Assembly (NCBI GenBank): GCA_032433595.1
Contig: JASWJB010000094.1
Location: 62,001 to 126,000, forward strand
From: Conoideocrella luteorostrata
Lineage: Eukaryota > Ascomycota > Sordariomycetes > Hypocreales > Clavicipitaceae
DNA: 64,000 nucleotides
Direction of reading: 5' to 3'
This document shows, piece after piece, positions 22,971 to 35,326 of this stretch. Each line of letters opens with the position of its first letter. Position 1 is the stretch's first letter. The notes under the pieces are model-generated. The model was not told where the DNA came from. It did not search any database and worked only from the letters and a program-made list of their open reading frames with translations. The position numbers and the translations under genes were made by a program.

Positions 22971-24367
22971 GGCGATGATACAGACTGAGGCTCGGTCTAA
23001 GCGCAATAATGCAACATTTTCAGCTCCAATATTATGTTTCCCGGTTTTGGCTTCGAAATCTTCAGTAAAAACGAGATATAAAGATTGGTAAAGGCAGTAT
23101 TAAGGAAAGAAGTCGAGTTTCGCCTAGGAAATATGGCTGTCCCAAGTTATATTTGAGGGCCAATGATGAAGAAGATAGGAAAAGACGGGACCATACGAAC
23201 CTTCTTCACTATTGTGATATATCGGTTTCTCAAATTGCGGTCAAATAGTCAGGTATACTTGCAAGAATTAGTAAAAGACGATCAAAATAATTATTCAATC
23301 GCAGAGACGAGGAGTAGAGCATGTGATCGAGCTCACTAGAGAATTGTCCTGCACGGGGCTTATAACTCAGTTTTTAGAGTTGCCGGCAGATCTGACTTCA
23401 AGGAGACCACTGTACATGTCTCGCCGTGGACAAGATCATGACAAGGCTGCTGAGACGAGGGGGAAATGGTGCCATCATTGGACAAACTGGCCGGCGGCAA
23501 CTAGGCTCATTAAGTTTGTTCTACCTAGCACGATTGCACGGCTCGCGTGTCGCAATGAAGTTAGTAGAAAATTACAGGGGAAAGAGAGGTGTGGCAGCCC
23601 AGATGCTTGAGACGACAATCAATAAGCACTACTTGAAACATCACATAGCACCATTTACATATTAATGCCTAATTCTCCGCACTGGGCTGGCTATTTTTTG
23701 CTGTCATTGGGCAAGCGCTTCTTTGCTGCATAATTATGATGATTCTGCTATGGTGGCTTGTGTCACAAGCTTGTTGGAGTTGATGATCTAGACATTTAGA
23801 GAGATCAAGCCTTGCCCTAACACTCTTGGGGAAGAGTCCATACATTGCCTTCATCTCTGCTGCTGCAATATACAATGTGAGGTGGGAAATATGATCTAGA
23901 GGCAAGCATCGATTCTAATCCGGTGACAAATCAGCTTTGCATTTGTATATACTACTTCCATAGCTAGGCATAGGTAACATTATCTACTGCGACAAGTCAT
24001 ATTTTTGAGTGAAAACAATGACTTTCTTTAGATCATCGAAGCCAGAATAGGGGCACAGACTTCTTTGGTCCAACGATCGCATCGTAGCAATGAGCCTGCG
24101 AGTATGAGCCACACTAGCAAATTGAAGTTGTTGTCGATTGCCTGATAGTTTGGACTGGTAAGCTTCGTCTAGCATACATCGTTTCTGTGTTATTGGCCAT
24201 TACAGCAATCAATTGCTCATTGCCATTTCAATGTTGCGTGCATAATGCAGGAGTGGTTGGGTCTGGGTATATTAATAATTGCAAATTGCCTACCTGGGTT
24301 TCCAAGTTGAGTCGTCAACCACAAGCGAATACTATTTCTACAATTGCCAATTATGGCATGCGTTAGT
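22971..24367. other. Gene-poor stretch downstream of PPAT
   Basis: About 1.4 kb, AT-rich in parts, with no frame I can assign to a protein. It includes the 3' region of PPAT. No RNA gene or repeat was recognised. Confidence 0.4.
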
Positions 24368-24921
24368 CTAAAGGCTTGGCACTTCATGGACTGATAGCAG
24401 TTGATGCCATTCTGGCGTGTTGAAAACATGAACTTGACGCAACTCGTCGTATTCAGGAACACAAAGATAGTCTGGTTTGTATTTGCCCACCTCACCGCGA
24501 AATCCTACGAAGTTCGTGCTAGCTTCCGTATGTACAACTTGGAAGGCTTTCATTTGCCACCGGCTGTCCTTGAAATTTGGTGGCGAATAATAAAAATGAT
24601 CATCCAACCAACGATATAGTGTCGCTGTCGAGAACTGAAGACATATATCAGATGTCCACGCAAACCATCTTATCGTTATTTCATCATTTGTCTCCCCCAA
24701 AATCTGTCCACTAATCATGTAACGACTCCTTTTTCAGGTCTCCCTGAGCCTTTCAACACAGTTCGATGTGATGTTTGTTCCATTGCGCCTCAGAAGTACG
24801 TAGAAGCTGTTTACATGATCGTGCAGCCCGCATAGCCTCCTTTAAAATTCTGCTCAGAGTTGGTGGTGGTTGGTTTGACGGTGGCCTTGACGGACCTGGC
24901 GTTGTTGTCGTTGGAAGGCAT
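24368..24921 (-). CDS. Possible two-exon orphan gene of unknown function
   Basis: I do not recognise this protein. On the minus strand an ATG in good fungal context (CTTCAAAATG) at 24921 starts MPSNDNNARSVKATVKPTTT. Splicing at 24814-24711 (donor GTAAAC, acceptor GATTAG) joins it in frame to a second exon, 24710-24368. The 149-residue product has no signal peptide or membrane segment and is rich in aromatic residues (IRWFAWTSD, RWLDDHFYYSPP). A TATATAAG box lies about 120 bp upstream of the ATG, followed by a CT-rich leader, a layout typical of transcribed fungal genes. It stands alone in an otherwise gene-free 4.8-kb region. It could instead be a decayed gene or two unrelated open frames; the weak branch site lowers confidence. 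Confidence 0.4.
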
Positions 24922-27784
24922 TTTGAAGATTGTTATTCTGGAAACAAATCAGGAAAAGAAGTAGTTGAAATAATTTGGAGGTTTGAGATGCTGGTGTCTG
25001 GAGTAAATTTAACTGAGCAGATGGGAGGGAACTGATTGGACTTATATACTTTTAAGGCCGTAGTATTGGGTCGTATGCCATCGGTTTTCGCAAGATGCCG
25101 TATAAGGCGGTGTCTAGACTCCTTAGCGTTTCAGCTGCTTAATATTGTTATTCTCATTGTTCCTTGAAAACATTAATAGTTCATGCTAGCTTCGGTCTCG
25201 CAAACAGAGTGGCGACGCAGAGTACTGCATAGCGCTTGTGGTGGCGCCACGGGCTTAATTGTGCTCTCATTCCGCGTGACTCAAAATTAGTAAAGAATCT
25301 AGGCGCCTTTGTGATATCTTCTATGGCATTCATTACATGCTCCACGGCAGAGCATGGGTCGTGTGGTGGAAGTGCCCCCATTGTCTATCTTAGTATTGTC
25401 TGCAACGCCACGCAAACTTACACTCGGCCTGAAACATACCTAACCAGGATGCAAGACGCAATCTCAGACATTGGATGAACTAATTTGATTGTCTCTTTTG
25501 GGAAAACGTCATTCACTGTCATGGGAAAATTCGAACAGCCCAGACTCTTCTGCTGCGAACTAGCCGGTACACCATGGTTTGCCCCTTATCATATGACTAT
25601 GCATTTTCACTGGCAACTCAATTTCGAGTCTGAGTTTGCTTTGTACAATCAGGCTGGTATCATAGACAATACACCGACGCCACTACTATTATTCATTCAC
25701 ATTCAGTCCTATCCGTACGTCGATGTCCAATCGAAAGGCACGCTTGCTGCTCAGCTGTCCAAAGCCACAGCTCTGATGATCACATTAACTTGTACAATGT
25801 AGTAATATGTTGTAGAACAATACAATATCTTTAGTATTGTGCTCGAAATACTATAGCACAATATCTCGTTAAATTACTGTATATTAAAACACAGAAAAAT
25901 ACTCATATTGTACAATGTTTTTTTTTAGCCGAGTGTGATGAGTCGGAAGGGCTGACATCCGGGCTTCACACGTCTCTGATGCTCAGACAATACAAAACAT
26001 TATGTTCAATACATCGCTCTGAATGCATCTCTCGTTATATTGTACTCTAACACTTGACGTTGGTCTATTTCGTGGCTATGATTTGCAATCCGATGCTGTC
26101 CTAGTGTTCGTCCGTAGTCTATGTTTGTTGCCAAGATAACTGCGAAGTCTATTGTGCTGTATTGCTGAGGAAATCACTTCCGCAAAGCTGCACGTCTATA
26201 TACAACCAGACCGTACTGTGTTTTTGTCAAACGATGTAGTCGTCGATCGGTCACATGGACCGTTGGAAACAGACTTTACCGAGACACATTGCCCAAACGT
26301 AATTATATATGCATTCGGTGTATTTTCAGGAAGACATATCTCGGATACTAACTCATTGGCTTATATCAGCAGGGAATTGAGTAATATGATGCGGTATGTG
26401 GACATGACCAGCAAGTTATTTTTATGCCATCTAGTTGATCGTGTTGCGCTAGATCCTGTGGGGTTTTTTGTACAGCTCTGTTTGCATTGTGCGAAAAGTG
26501 AAGCGAGCGAGTGCGAGCCCACTTAATACAATGTCCTCCTTTACACTTTCAAGGCCAAGCCATTCGTCCTGAAACTGTGTCTTGGTTGGATGGAAGCTAC
26601 CTCTTAGTATCAGACAAGAGCTAGCTATTCCGTTCTCCAGTTGGCCCGTGACATTTTAATGTAGTGTGCTTAAATTACAGCCCTCAGGCAACACGATGAA
26701 CCTGTAGCCCAGCTAGCGATCCAGCATTTCAATATCGTCGGATCCAGTGATCTGACTGATAAGACCATAATTAGACTTAGAATGTGCAAGTGATGGAATT
26801 AGTAACTTCCTTGCCACCGAAACACCAATAAATTCGGTAGGCAGGATCTTGCGCATTGGCAGTCATAAATAATGCCTGTGTCGTACTCAGCTCTGGCCAA
26901 TATTGGCCCGACTGGAACAGTATGCACCAAGATGCTATCTATATCCATTACCAACAATGACGCATGCAGCTTCAAATTGATATTTGTGACTGTCACAAAG
27001 TCCAGCGATAGATGAAGCTCCACACTAATGGCATGAATAATGCATTCTATATAGCCCGTGGCAGGGACTGTACTATTGATTGACGACTTGGTGTTTTCGT
27101 GTGAATTTGGCACTGGTAAACACCTCGACGTCAATCCCGAGCCACCGCTATACGCGATTTGGCTGTTTTGTTTTTCAATCGAAATTACTGTGTGACTACT
27201 GTATATCTCCTTGATGGCCGTGAGGTCATACCTGAAGGTCTGCAAAAACTTTACGCCTCCTCCCACGGCAAGTTCCTCAAGGAGTTCCGTAGCGGATCAA
27301 GAGCAGAACATTTCAAATTACTTATCCCGCCTGCTATTTTATACTGTAATAAAAATACCAGCAAGCAGTTATTTTACAAAGATATACAGTGATCGCGATG
27401 TATTTCTGAGCCAAACAAAATAATTGTGTATAGCCGTGGAAGTCGTCTACTTTGTGGTGGAATCAATGGCTACTGCCTGTCAGCGCTGGTGGGATATGCC
27501 GGAAGTGGGCCACAGGCGTAAAACCTGTTTACGGTACGTGTATGTGGAGACACTGGAAATACTACTAGGGTCATTCAGTCGAGAAGAAAAAAAGGGAAAG
27601 AAAAAGTCCTAGCACATGTCGGAATCTATATCTTCCTATGGCGCTATCGGCTCTCGTTTGCACACTCTGAACGGTGTATGCAGTGCTTTTATGGAGTAGT
27701 AAGGTGCTATATACGGAGTACATATCTGGGTATCCTAGCGCATGACTTACATTTCTCACAAATTGCAGTATCAGCAACCGCGCA
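24922..27784. other. Gene-free AT-rich region
   Basis: About 2.9 kb without a recognisable gene. Several frames of 80-155 codons exist (25485-25802 plus, 26152-26526 plus, 26799-27266 minus). They share no frame and I can match none to a family; they could be remnants of decayed genes. An 11-bp direct repeat flanks a 107-bp AT-rich spacer near 25790-25918. One exact TACGGAGTA motif lies at 27712-27720, just upstream of the next gene. Confidence 0.4.
25042..25049 (-). promoter_or_regulatory. TATA box upstream of the possible orphan gene
   Basis: Read on the minus strand this is TATATAA within AAGTATATAAGTCC. It lies about 120 bp before the ATG at 24921 and is followed by pyrimidine-rich sequence, the usual layout of a fungal core promoter. 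Its function is inferred. Confidence 0.4.
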
Positions 27785-28748
27785 ATGCCTCACAAGCACA
27801 AGAGAAAGCGAGATGGTGCGGACGTGTAAGCCTTACCTTACCCCGATCGTTTGATTACTTTTGATATAGAAGGCTAAAAACAGTCTCAGCTACGATCTCC
27901 CTCCGTCACAAAAAGCTCTACCGCTCCCTGTATCGTCTAGTCAACTGAACGGCAAACAATTAACGGAGCAGCCAAAGGCGAAGCGACAACGGGACAATCG
28001 TGAAAACAACAACGACACACCTCGAGAATTTCGAAGGCTAATGGCGTTTGCGCAAGGCAAAAAAACTCTGTCTGGGCTGGATGATGGGGGCATCACCAAG
28101 ACCAAGAGAGAGACACAAGAAGGTCCCGCCGCAGCGCCTCGTATTAACCCAGGCGAAGACATGAGATCTTTTTCAGCCCGTGTGAATGCAGCATTACCCA
28201 TCTCGGGTCTCACAACGAAGTCAAAAACCAAGGATGGCAAGGACTCCCTTGGACTCAAGGTGCAACGCACACGCAAGGAGAAAAAAATGCATAAACTTTA
28301 CGATCAATGGCGGGCTGAGGAGCGAAAGATTCAAGATAGAAGAGAGGAAGAACGCGAACTCGCAGAGGACATGGAGTCGGGCAATGATGCTTCCGGGATG
28401 TTTTCTGAGCTCCCATTTGACAATACAAGGAAGATGCCAGGGAGTAGGAAATCGCGCAAACGACGCAAACAGCAAGAAGATGACCCTTGGCAGGAGCTGA
28501 TTCGCAAGAGAGGCGAGGTCAAGGTTGGATTACATGACGTGGCTCAGGCACCTCCAGAGCTTCTTCACAAAAAGCCACGGAAACAACTTCAAGTGCGCGG
28601 CGCAGTTGTTGATGTTGACAACGTTCCAAAATCTGCCGGAAGTCTACGGCGACGCGAAGAACTGCAAACGGCAAGGGACGACGTGGTCGAGGCTTATAGA
28701 AAAATCAAGGATCATGAACAGGCAAAACTTGATGCCCAAAAGAAATAG
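27785..28748 (+). CDS. Basic coiled-coil protein, CCDC137-like, function unknown in fungi
   Basis: Two exons, 27785-27823 and 27870-28748, give 305 residues. The first exon encodes MPHKHKRKRDGAD, and the frame continues in phase into KAKNSLSYDLPPSQ. The intron is very short (46 bp) and uses donor GTGTAA, chosen because it is the only join that keeps the frame. The protein is rich in K, R and E and lacks membrane segments. It shows EFRRLMAFAQGKK, MRSFSARVNAALP, a helical charged middle and GLHDVAQAPPEL. The last motif and the layout recall the animal nucleolar protein CCDC137, which is only a distant similarity. The many basic clusters (RKSRKRRKQQ) suggest a nuclear or nucleolar location. Gene reality is fairly sure; function is not known to me. 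Confidence 0.78.
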
Positions 28749-29232
28749 TAGTAGAAATTATACCCACTGATCGTGACGCAATGATCACAGCATTGCCTGG
28801 CATTTTTACACGAGGTTATTGTACGGAGCACTAGATATCTAGACGACCAAATACAGTCTCTGAAAACGAGTGCTGCACATCTACTTACTCTGGCTGAGAC
28901 CAGATAACCCACGCTATTATAAGTAGTCTTTTTCAAAATAAGTTACCTTGTTCTTCAACAGCCTACCCATGAAAGCCCAGGACCCGTTACTTCATTGTGA
29001 TTACATCATCCAGATAATGGACTGGCCGCAGATGCCCCCACCTTGTGATTTCCACAGCCAAAGTTGAGCCTGCAAAAAAAAAACCCCTTCAAGCCGACCC
29101 TCCGAGTACCATCACTGTTGGTCGCCTGTTCAACTCCCGACCGCACATCCGAGAGCATCTTCATTATCGAATTTTTTTCGTTACTCTGTTGTACTCAGTT
29201 CTCACCATGAGAACGTCAGCACTGCAATTACT
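28749..29232. promoter_or_regulatory. Intergenic region upstream of the TFIIIC subunit gene
   Basis: These 484 bases lie between two genes in the same direction. They hold the 3' end of the upstream gene and the promoter of the TFIIIC gene. Nothing distinctive was recognised. Confidence 0.45.
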
Positions 29233-32200
29233 ATGGCTTGGGACCTTGAGGGCCTAATTTCGCATCTGTTGATGCTGATATCCTGTGCAGGTGAACAAGG
29301 TAAGAGAGCATGTATATTCCTTTAACGTTCCTGTACGGATGGTTATATCCTTAGCATAGTTTCGGAGGTAAAGCATTAACTATAAACTTATTGACCGATG
29401 TTGTCCTAGGTTGCCCCGTTGACGAAATCATTAACGAAATTAAGGGCTCGTCTGACTTTTCAGGGCCGCGAAACCGTAATACTGGCGAGCCGCTTGCAGA
29501 TGATGCAGTTGTTACTGTCTGGCATTGGTTAGTTGCAAGGAATGACGTGTCTGTCGGGCTTGATAGGCAGTACAATGACCTGCCAATTCATGAGTTAACC
29601 GCATTCACTGGAAAGCTGGCACAACAACGCGATGTTTCCGAAGAGGCGCAATGTCACACATCAAGGCCGGCTAGTTTGAAGTTGAAATCGGGTGACTCGG
29701 GCAGCTTCGAAGCCATCTCCGCAGCCAGAGTGTACACCTCCGAAGACACTATGTGGGAGGTTATCACTGGGCACTCTGCGAATTACAAAAGAGTACCTCG
29801 CTCGGAATGGCTTCTACTCCTTGGTATCGCATCCACTAAGTCCCAAGGTATACTGCAAGGTGACCTTGGTCGCCTTGTCGATCAAGACAAGCGATCCGTC
29901 CCAAAGCGAACCGATTCGCTAGTCAAGAAGGGATATATTGTGAAAAGAACAACCCTCGTTAGAGGTACAAAAACGAGTAAGCTATGGCTAAAGTCGTTTG
30001 CACCTCCACTTCCCAAAGAGAGTGTCGACCACACCGTGGACCAAGAGGCAGAGATGAATCTTTCGCAGTATATCTTGGCCGCCAACCTTGACCAAGTTCC
30101 ATGGCATACACGATGGACAGGCGACTCGATGGATTTCCACGCACTGGCTACTACGATCATTGCAGTCGCGAAAGAATGGCAGGTTATACGCCTTCAAGAC
30201 CTTAAGGCTAAGTTAGGTGTACTTGGCATGCGCTGGCAGATGAAGATCGTGTCCAAGATTTGTCGGTTCCTCAATTCCTGCGGTGCCATTCAATATGTCG
30301 CCGCCACGCTGGACAATAAGATTTTCAAAGATTGTATCCGGTTCAATAGAGACCTGAGTACAAAGGACTGGTCGGCGTTCCTAGCTACCGGCAAACGGGC
30401 TGCCAAACCCATAAAAACTGCGCTTTTAAGCATTGCTGAAAGGGTAGATCCGGACTGGCAAGCTGATAACTCACAGATCAATGGTGCTAGACTTGGCGAG
30501 TATTCCCCATGGTGTGTCGATGATCCGCTACCGCAGAAGATCACTAAATCTGCCCAATCATTTGGAACCGTTGGATTGACAAACCCAGAAATCTACGTTT
30601 TGACATTGGGCCCTTCTTTCAATCGGTACATCTCGTCAATGACCAGTTGTATGGCAGGGTCTAACGTACAACCTCGTCAATTACAACACCTCCAGCTGAA
30701 GAGCGAACATATTAGAGTCGGAAAAGTTGCTTCTTACAGATACTACACACCACCCCTGTTATCGGCAGCCGCGCCAAATGCTGTCCTGGAGAGTGGAAAT
30801 GGCCCCCGGGCTTCCGCCACATACCAATATGGATTTTGCACCCCATCGTGTAAGCCAAAGTTCTCAGGGTTGGATAACACTATATCAAGTGTTTGTGGGC
30901 TTGAGAAGTCAACAGAAACTGCTCAAGTTGAACAAAAGCGACGAGGACGGCCCAAAAAAATGCAAGAAGAGCCTCGGCTGGATTCTGCTGAATTCGAAAC
31001 GCCTTTGCCAACACTGGAATCAGTAGTGCAGCCCAGCCTTGGCGACTCTCAACCGAGTTATCGCTGCGTCATCACGCTTCGCGTTCCGAGCAAGGCTCTT
31101 CGGGATATAGTCATGCCCGAACCTTCAGCACAAGACGTCATAAGCACTGGCCGGAATGCTGTTGGATCGTTAGAACAGACCCAAAATGCTGCAAAAGAAG
31201 TGGACTTGGCGAGTGATTCTGTTCACATCAATACGAGTCCAAGTAGTATTGGACCGCGTAGCAACGGGAGAGGACGTGGGCGGCGAAGACCAGCAAATCT
31301 GAGATCCAATAACGACGGTTCTGCATGTCGGCCATGGACATGCCAAAGCTGTGGTGGAAGCTGGAAGAATGACATTGGATTGAAATATCATCTTGAAAAG
31401 TCGAAAACCCCATGCAATCCTGAGTATAGCCCTACGACTCAAGGACTGGGTTGTCGAGGCAAAAAACCTCCATTTTTCAGCTCCAAAGCACATAGGTCCC
31501 TTCGCGAAACCTCAGTTGATGGGCCTCCAGGAAGAATTCATGCAAGGCGTGGTCTAAGGATTCTAGAAACTGCTAATATAGACTCTAACTCTGCGGACAT
31601 TGGACCAATGATCGAGCCAGACTCTAAATCCGAGCATCTCGCTGATAGCCAAATGATAATCAATAAGAGTATTGATCCAAAAGGCGCCTGTTCTCCTTCC
31701 GTAGGAACTATCAAATCTTGGAAAAGGCCGGCAACGGTGCTGGATGGGCCAACCAAATTTTCTGTTCCAAAAGGCGACCAGGGACTACTTTCCCAGTCTA
31801 CTGCGAATCGCCCTCGTCGGGAGCCAGTCTTTCAGAGCCATCCCGGCCCTATCAGAATTGCCAACGGACGTACGGCCTCTCACGGGGGAGCAATGGGTTA
31901 CACTTTCAATCAATCTGGGCCTTCTGCGGTATTGCCATTGGCCACTCACTCTATTTCAGAAACACCTGAATGTCGAAGGATAGCCCAACCTTTCCACGGC
32001 GCCGTGGACCAAGTCAGTGACTCGCGTCAAGACTGTGATCCAAACCACACCCATAGTTTTGGGCTCTCGGATACTAAACCAAAACATCCGGTGCCAAAAC
32101 CTAGGGACGGTAATGCGGATCTACAGTTTTTGGTTAAAAAAATGCTCAGCGAGCAACACGGTGTCGGTCTTGGTGGGAAGTTTCTTTGGGACTCCATTCT

Positions 32201-34964
32201 AGCTATATGGAACACAGAATATCCTGAAAAGGCGACTCCGAGTAAAACCGAATTCCAGTCAACTGCCAATCGGCTGTTGCGTGATGGTAGTGTCATAGAA
32301 CACTGGCACGCATTTCGTGATACATCTGGATCGTTTTCCAAATGCCAGCTGTTAACACTACCTGGTGTAGATGCCTTTTCTGTGGAGTCCTTAAGATTAA
32401 TTGAAACGGTCAAAAGATCACAATTTGCAGCTCGGAGAGAATCCAATCCTAGTTCAGGGGGAGACTCTGGCTTCTCAGAAGTCAAAACTGGAGGACGTGG
32501 GCGGAGATTGCTCGCCAAGGAGGTAGCTACACTTCAAGCCCCAGTGTATGCAGCGCAAGTCGCAGCCAAGAAGGAACTAGGATCTGAAACGCGAGACAGA
32601 GTGAAGAGGCAGAGACAATCCGGGACAAGGGATAGGGTGGAAGATATTGCATCTTTTCTCCCTGCAAAACGACAAAAAAAAATCAGATTCACACCCGCGG
32701 AGCTACATCCTAGCTTGCCAGCAGCACATCATGGCCTCCCTTACGAATCTCGAAGGATGATATCGGGCATAAAAGTACAATTCCTTCAACCAAACACTTT
32801 TCTCGAACAAGACCCCCCCGATGATGAGCATCTAGAGAGTATGCTCTCTGACGATAAACAAAAAACTGCGCAAGAACAAGCTATACGAGCAATGACTTCC
32901 ACTGAGAACGATCAAGTAGAGGATCCTTTTGGCTTAGTGAATGTTCTTACCGGCTGCAATGGAACATGGCCATGGCTGGACACCAAATATTTCGAACGTA
33001 CCGGTGGCAGCTTCACTATAGAAGGCTGGATGCCGAATACTCAGTGGTTTGAATGCGAAGCCATCAATCACGCCGTGGAGAAGAGATATTCTGAACTGGC
33101 GTTGAAAGAGAACTACGTTGGCGATATTACTACAGAACCACATCTGTACTTTATCCATAGCGTTAGGGCATGCTTGGAGTTGGAAATGGCCTGCCCGGAG
33201 CCGTTCATAAACACAGCTTTAAAACCAGCTGGCCCACGCAACATATTTGTATCGTTCTTCTGCAAGGCCGCTGAATTAGCAACATCAGGGTACAATGAGC
33301 TTCACTGGCCCAAGGACGGACAATTTACACCAACAACACGAAGCTTCATCTCACCAATGGAAACTGACATATCACCGTCGAGTGATGACGATTTTGATTT
33401 GAAGCCATCTTCACATGGTCAACATTTACAAATGCATACGACGGATGCAGACTACCCCGAAACGATGCCGCAAGTAAAGGGTAAGCGTGTCGCACTTGTG
33501 ACTCGCCCTTTGACATCCCTACGCGGATCAAAACTTAGCACCGTTTGCAGCGATGATTCTGATCTAGAAGGGTATCCTATCGACACTCCGAATGAATTGA
33601 TGGCGGCCTTCATAGCTGTGCGAACGTTGTTGGGTGGTGCAGATAAAGCAATTGATTGGGGCCTTCTCCTATTAATTTTCCCAAACACAACTTTAAGACA
33701 TTTGCGAAGGTTTTGGGCCAATTTGCGGAAACAACAAGGCCCGTATATTGCTAAATTCACGAGAGCATTCCAAGAGAGGATTATTATTGCTTTCGAACAC
33801 AACGAGATAGCAATGCTTGATTTTGACAAGCCTCAAGATTATGACTGGCTTAAACTCATCCGTTGGACAATAGAAATTCCACGACAAGAAGGCTTCCAGA
33901 TCCCCAGCTCCAGAGAACTTTTGAATGACCGTTTTAGTTTGGGAAGCAATAAATCTACAGTCGATGACTGGCGAGAACGCTTCTTCCACGTACAAGCGTC
34001 AATATTTTCACGGTTCGAAGCGGTCACTTCCTCTCCAGCCGCTCGAGCCATTGGTGAAAATAGCATGCCGCAAACATCAATCGAGATTACGAGTTTGGAA
34101 ATCGCAAGGTCCTGGGTCAAGTCTCTGTGTGGTATGGGAGATGGAAAATACTCAGTTGAGGACATCAGGGACAAGTTCTTTACTCTTTTCCCTGGGAACA
34201 AACGAAAAACATCTGCACTGTTCAAAGAAGCTATTGAGCTATTGACGAAGCAGAGAGTCATTTGCAGAAGCAAAAAGCCGCCTTTGGGTGGCCGGCCGTA
34301 TAGACTCAATGAGGGATACATAGCAGCTTTGGGCAAAATGTCTCAAAATTCAAAATATGACGATGCTGCGCTGTTCAAGTTAAAGTTGGATGCTGCATTT
34401 CGAAGTCAAGAAAAGTTGATGATTCCATACTCATTGAGTGATGGGGATATGATGGCTCTGACAAATCTCAACGCAGCTGGGAGAATCAAGTTGGTGGCAA
34501 CAAACTTACCAGACATTCCCTTTGGATTCGAGCCTGGGAACTACGAAAGTCGAAAGTATCCGAAGTCTTACTATCATTTTGGTCTAGAAGTGGTGCCTGC
34601 AGAAACATACTTATTTAACGATCAAATTGACGTTCTGAAAGCTTCGTATGATGAAGGGCCACCATCTTCTAGCCAAAGCGGAGAACTACCTCAGTGGGTC
34701 GATATCTTCGGCGAACCAAATAATAGGCGCTGGTCAGAGATACTCGGTGCCTTTTGTTTCACGACGGCAACCCGAGGATCAATGGATATTGAAGGTATTT
34801 GCAGCGCATTGAACCCAATACTGGATGGTTTTGAGGCACGACTCATTGTGCGTTGGGGTAAAAAGACCGGTGTGCTAACCGACTTCTCCGATGGCATTGG
34901 CTCACTAGTCGGAGAATGGTGGTGGTTAGTCGTACCATGGCTTCGTAGGTCACCAAAGCAGTAG
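29233..34964 (+). CDS. B-block-binding subunit of transcription factor TFIIIC (TFC3/sfc3-like)
   Basis: Largest DNA-binding subunit of TFIIIC, which recognises the B box of tRNA genes for RNA polymerase III. Exon 1 (29233-29299) encodes MAWDLEGLISHLLMLISCAG plus EQ. A 110-bp intron then joins to GCPVDEIINEIKG, rebuilding the conserved start. Exon 2 runs from 29410 to the stop, for 1873 residues. Winged-helix B-block domains lie in the N-terminal third (VDQDKRSVPKRTDSLVKKGY). An AT-hook (RRGRPKK, near residue 534) and a zinc-finger-like CQSCGGSWKNDIGLKYHLEK (near residue 666) follow in a disordered middle. The C-terminal region contains further winged-helix-like stretches. Length and layout fit filamentous fungal homologues. 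The one unusually long uninterrupted exon is intact, with no stops. Confidence 0.88.
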
Positions 34965-35326
34965 ATAATAACAATGAATCGACATTCAGGAGACAAGTAG
35001 AGGATTGTTTAAACAGCTGCAAGTGGGGTCGAACCCTAGTTATTGAGAATAATTTGCATAATAGATGATGCCTGTGAAATCGTCTACAACTAGACTGCTT
35101 GTGAACATAACACTGACTCTCAAACATTTTTCACGATATGCACGAAATCGTCTTGCAAATTGCATGGTTCATAAGCTTTGAAGTTTAATGCGTGTCGGTC
35201 CAAGTACGCGATACTTCGTAACAAGATGTACACCAATTGCCCCCAAGCGTCCCATGTTCAAAAACGGTAATGTAACACATTATCTAGTTGCATTTCTCAC
35301 TTAGCCTATACCATGGAAGATAAAAG
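34965..35326. other. Convergent 3' intergenic region (TFIIIC subunit / UBE2J-type E2)
   Basis: These 362 bases lie between convergent stop codons. A GGGTCGAACCC stretch near 35027-35037 resembles a tRNA T-loop, but no cloverleaf could be built around it. No gene is proposed. Confidence 0.45.

Noticed and set aside
26799..27266. 155-codon minus-strand frame in the gene-poor island
   Set aside because: No family match, no promoter-like upstream sequence and no convincing start; perhaps a decayed gene, but not supported as a CDS.
35021..35045. tRNA-like GGGTCGAACCC sequence
   Set aside because: Resembles a T-loop, but no acceptor stem or anticodon arm could be paired around it.
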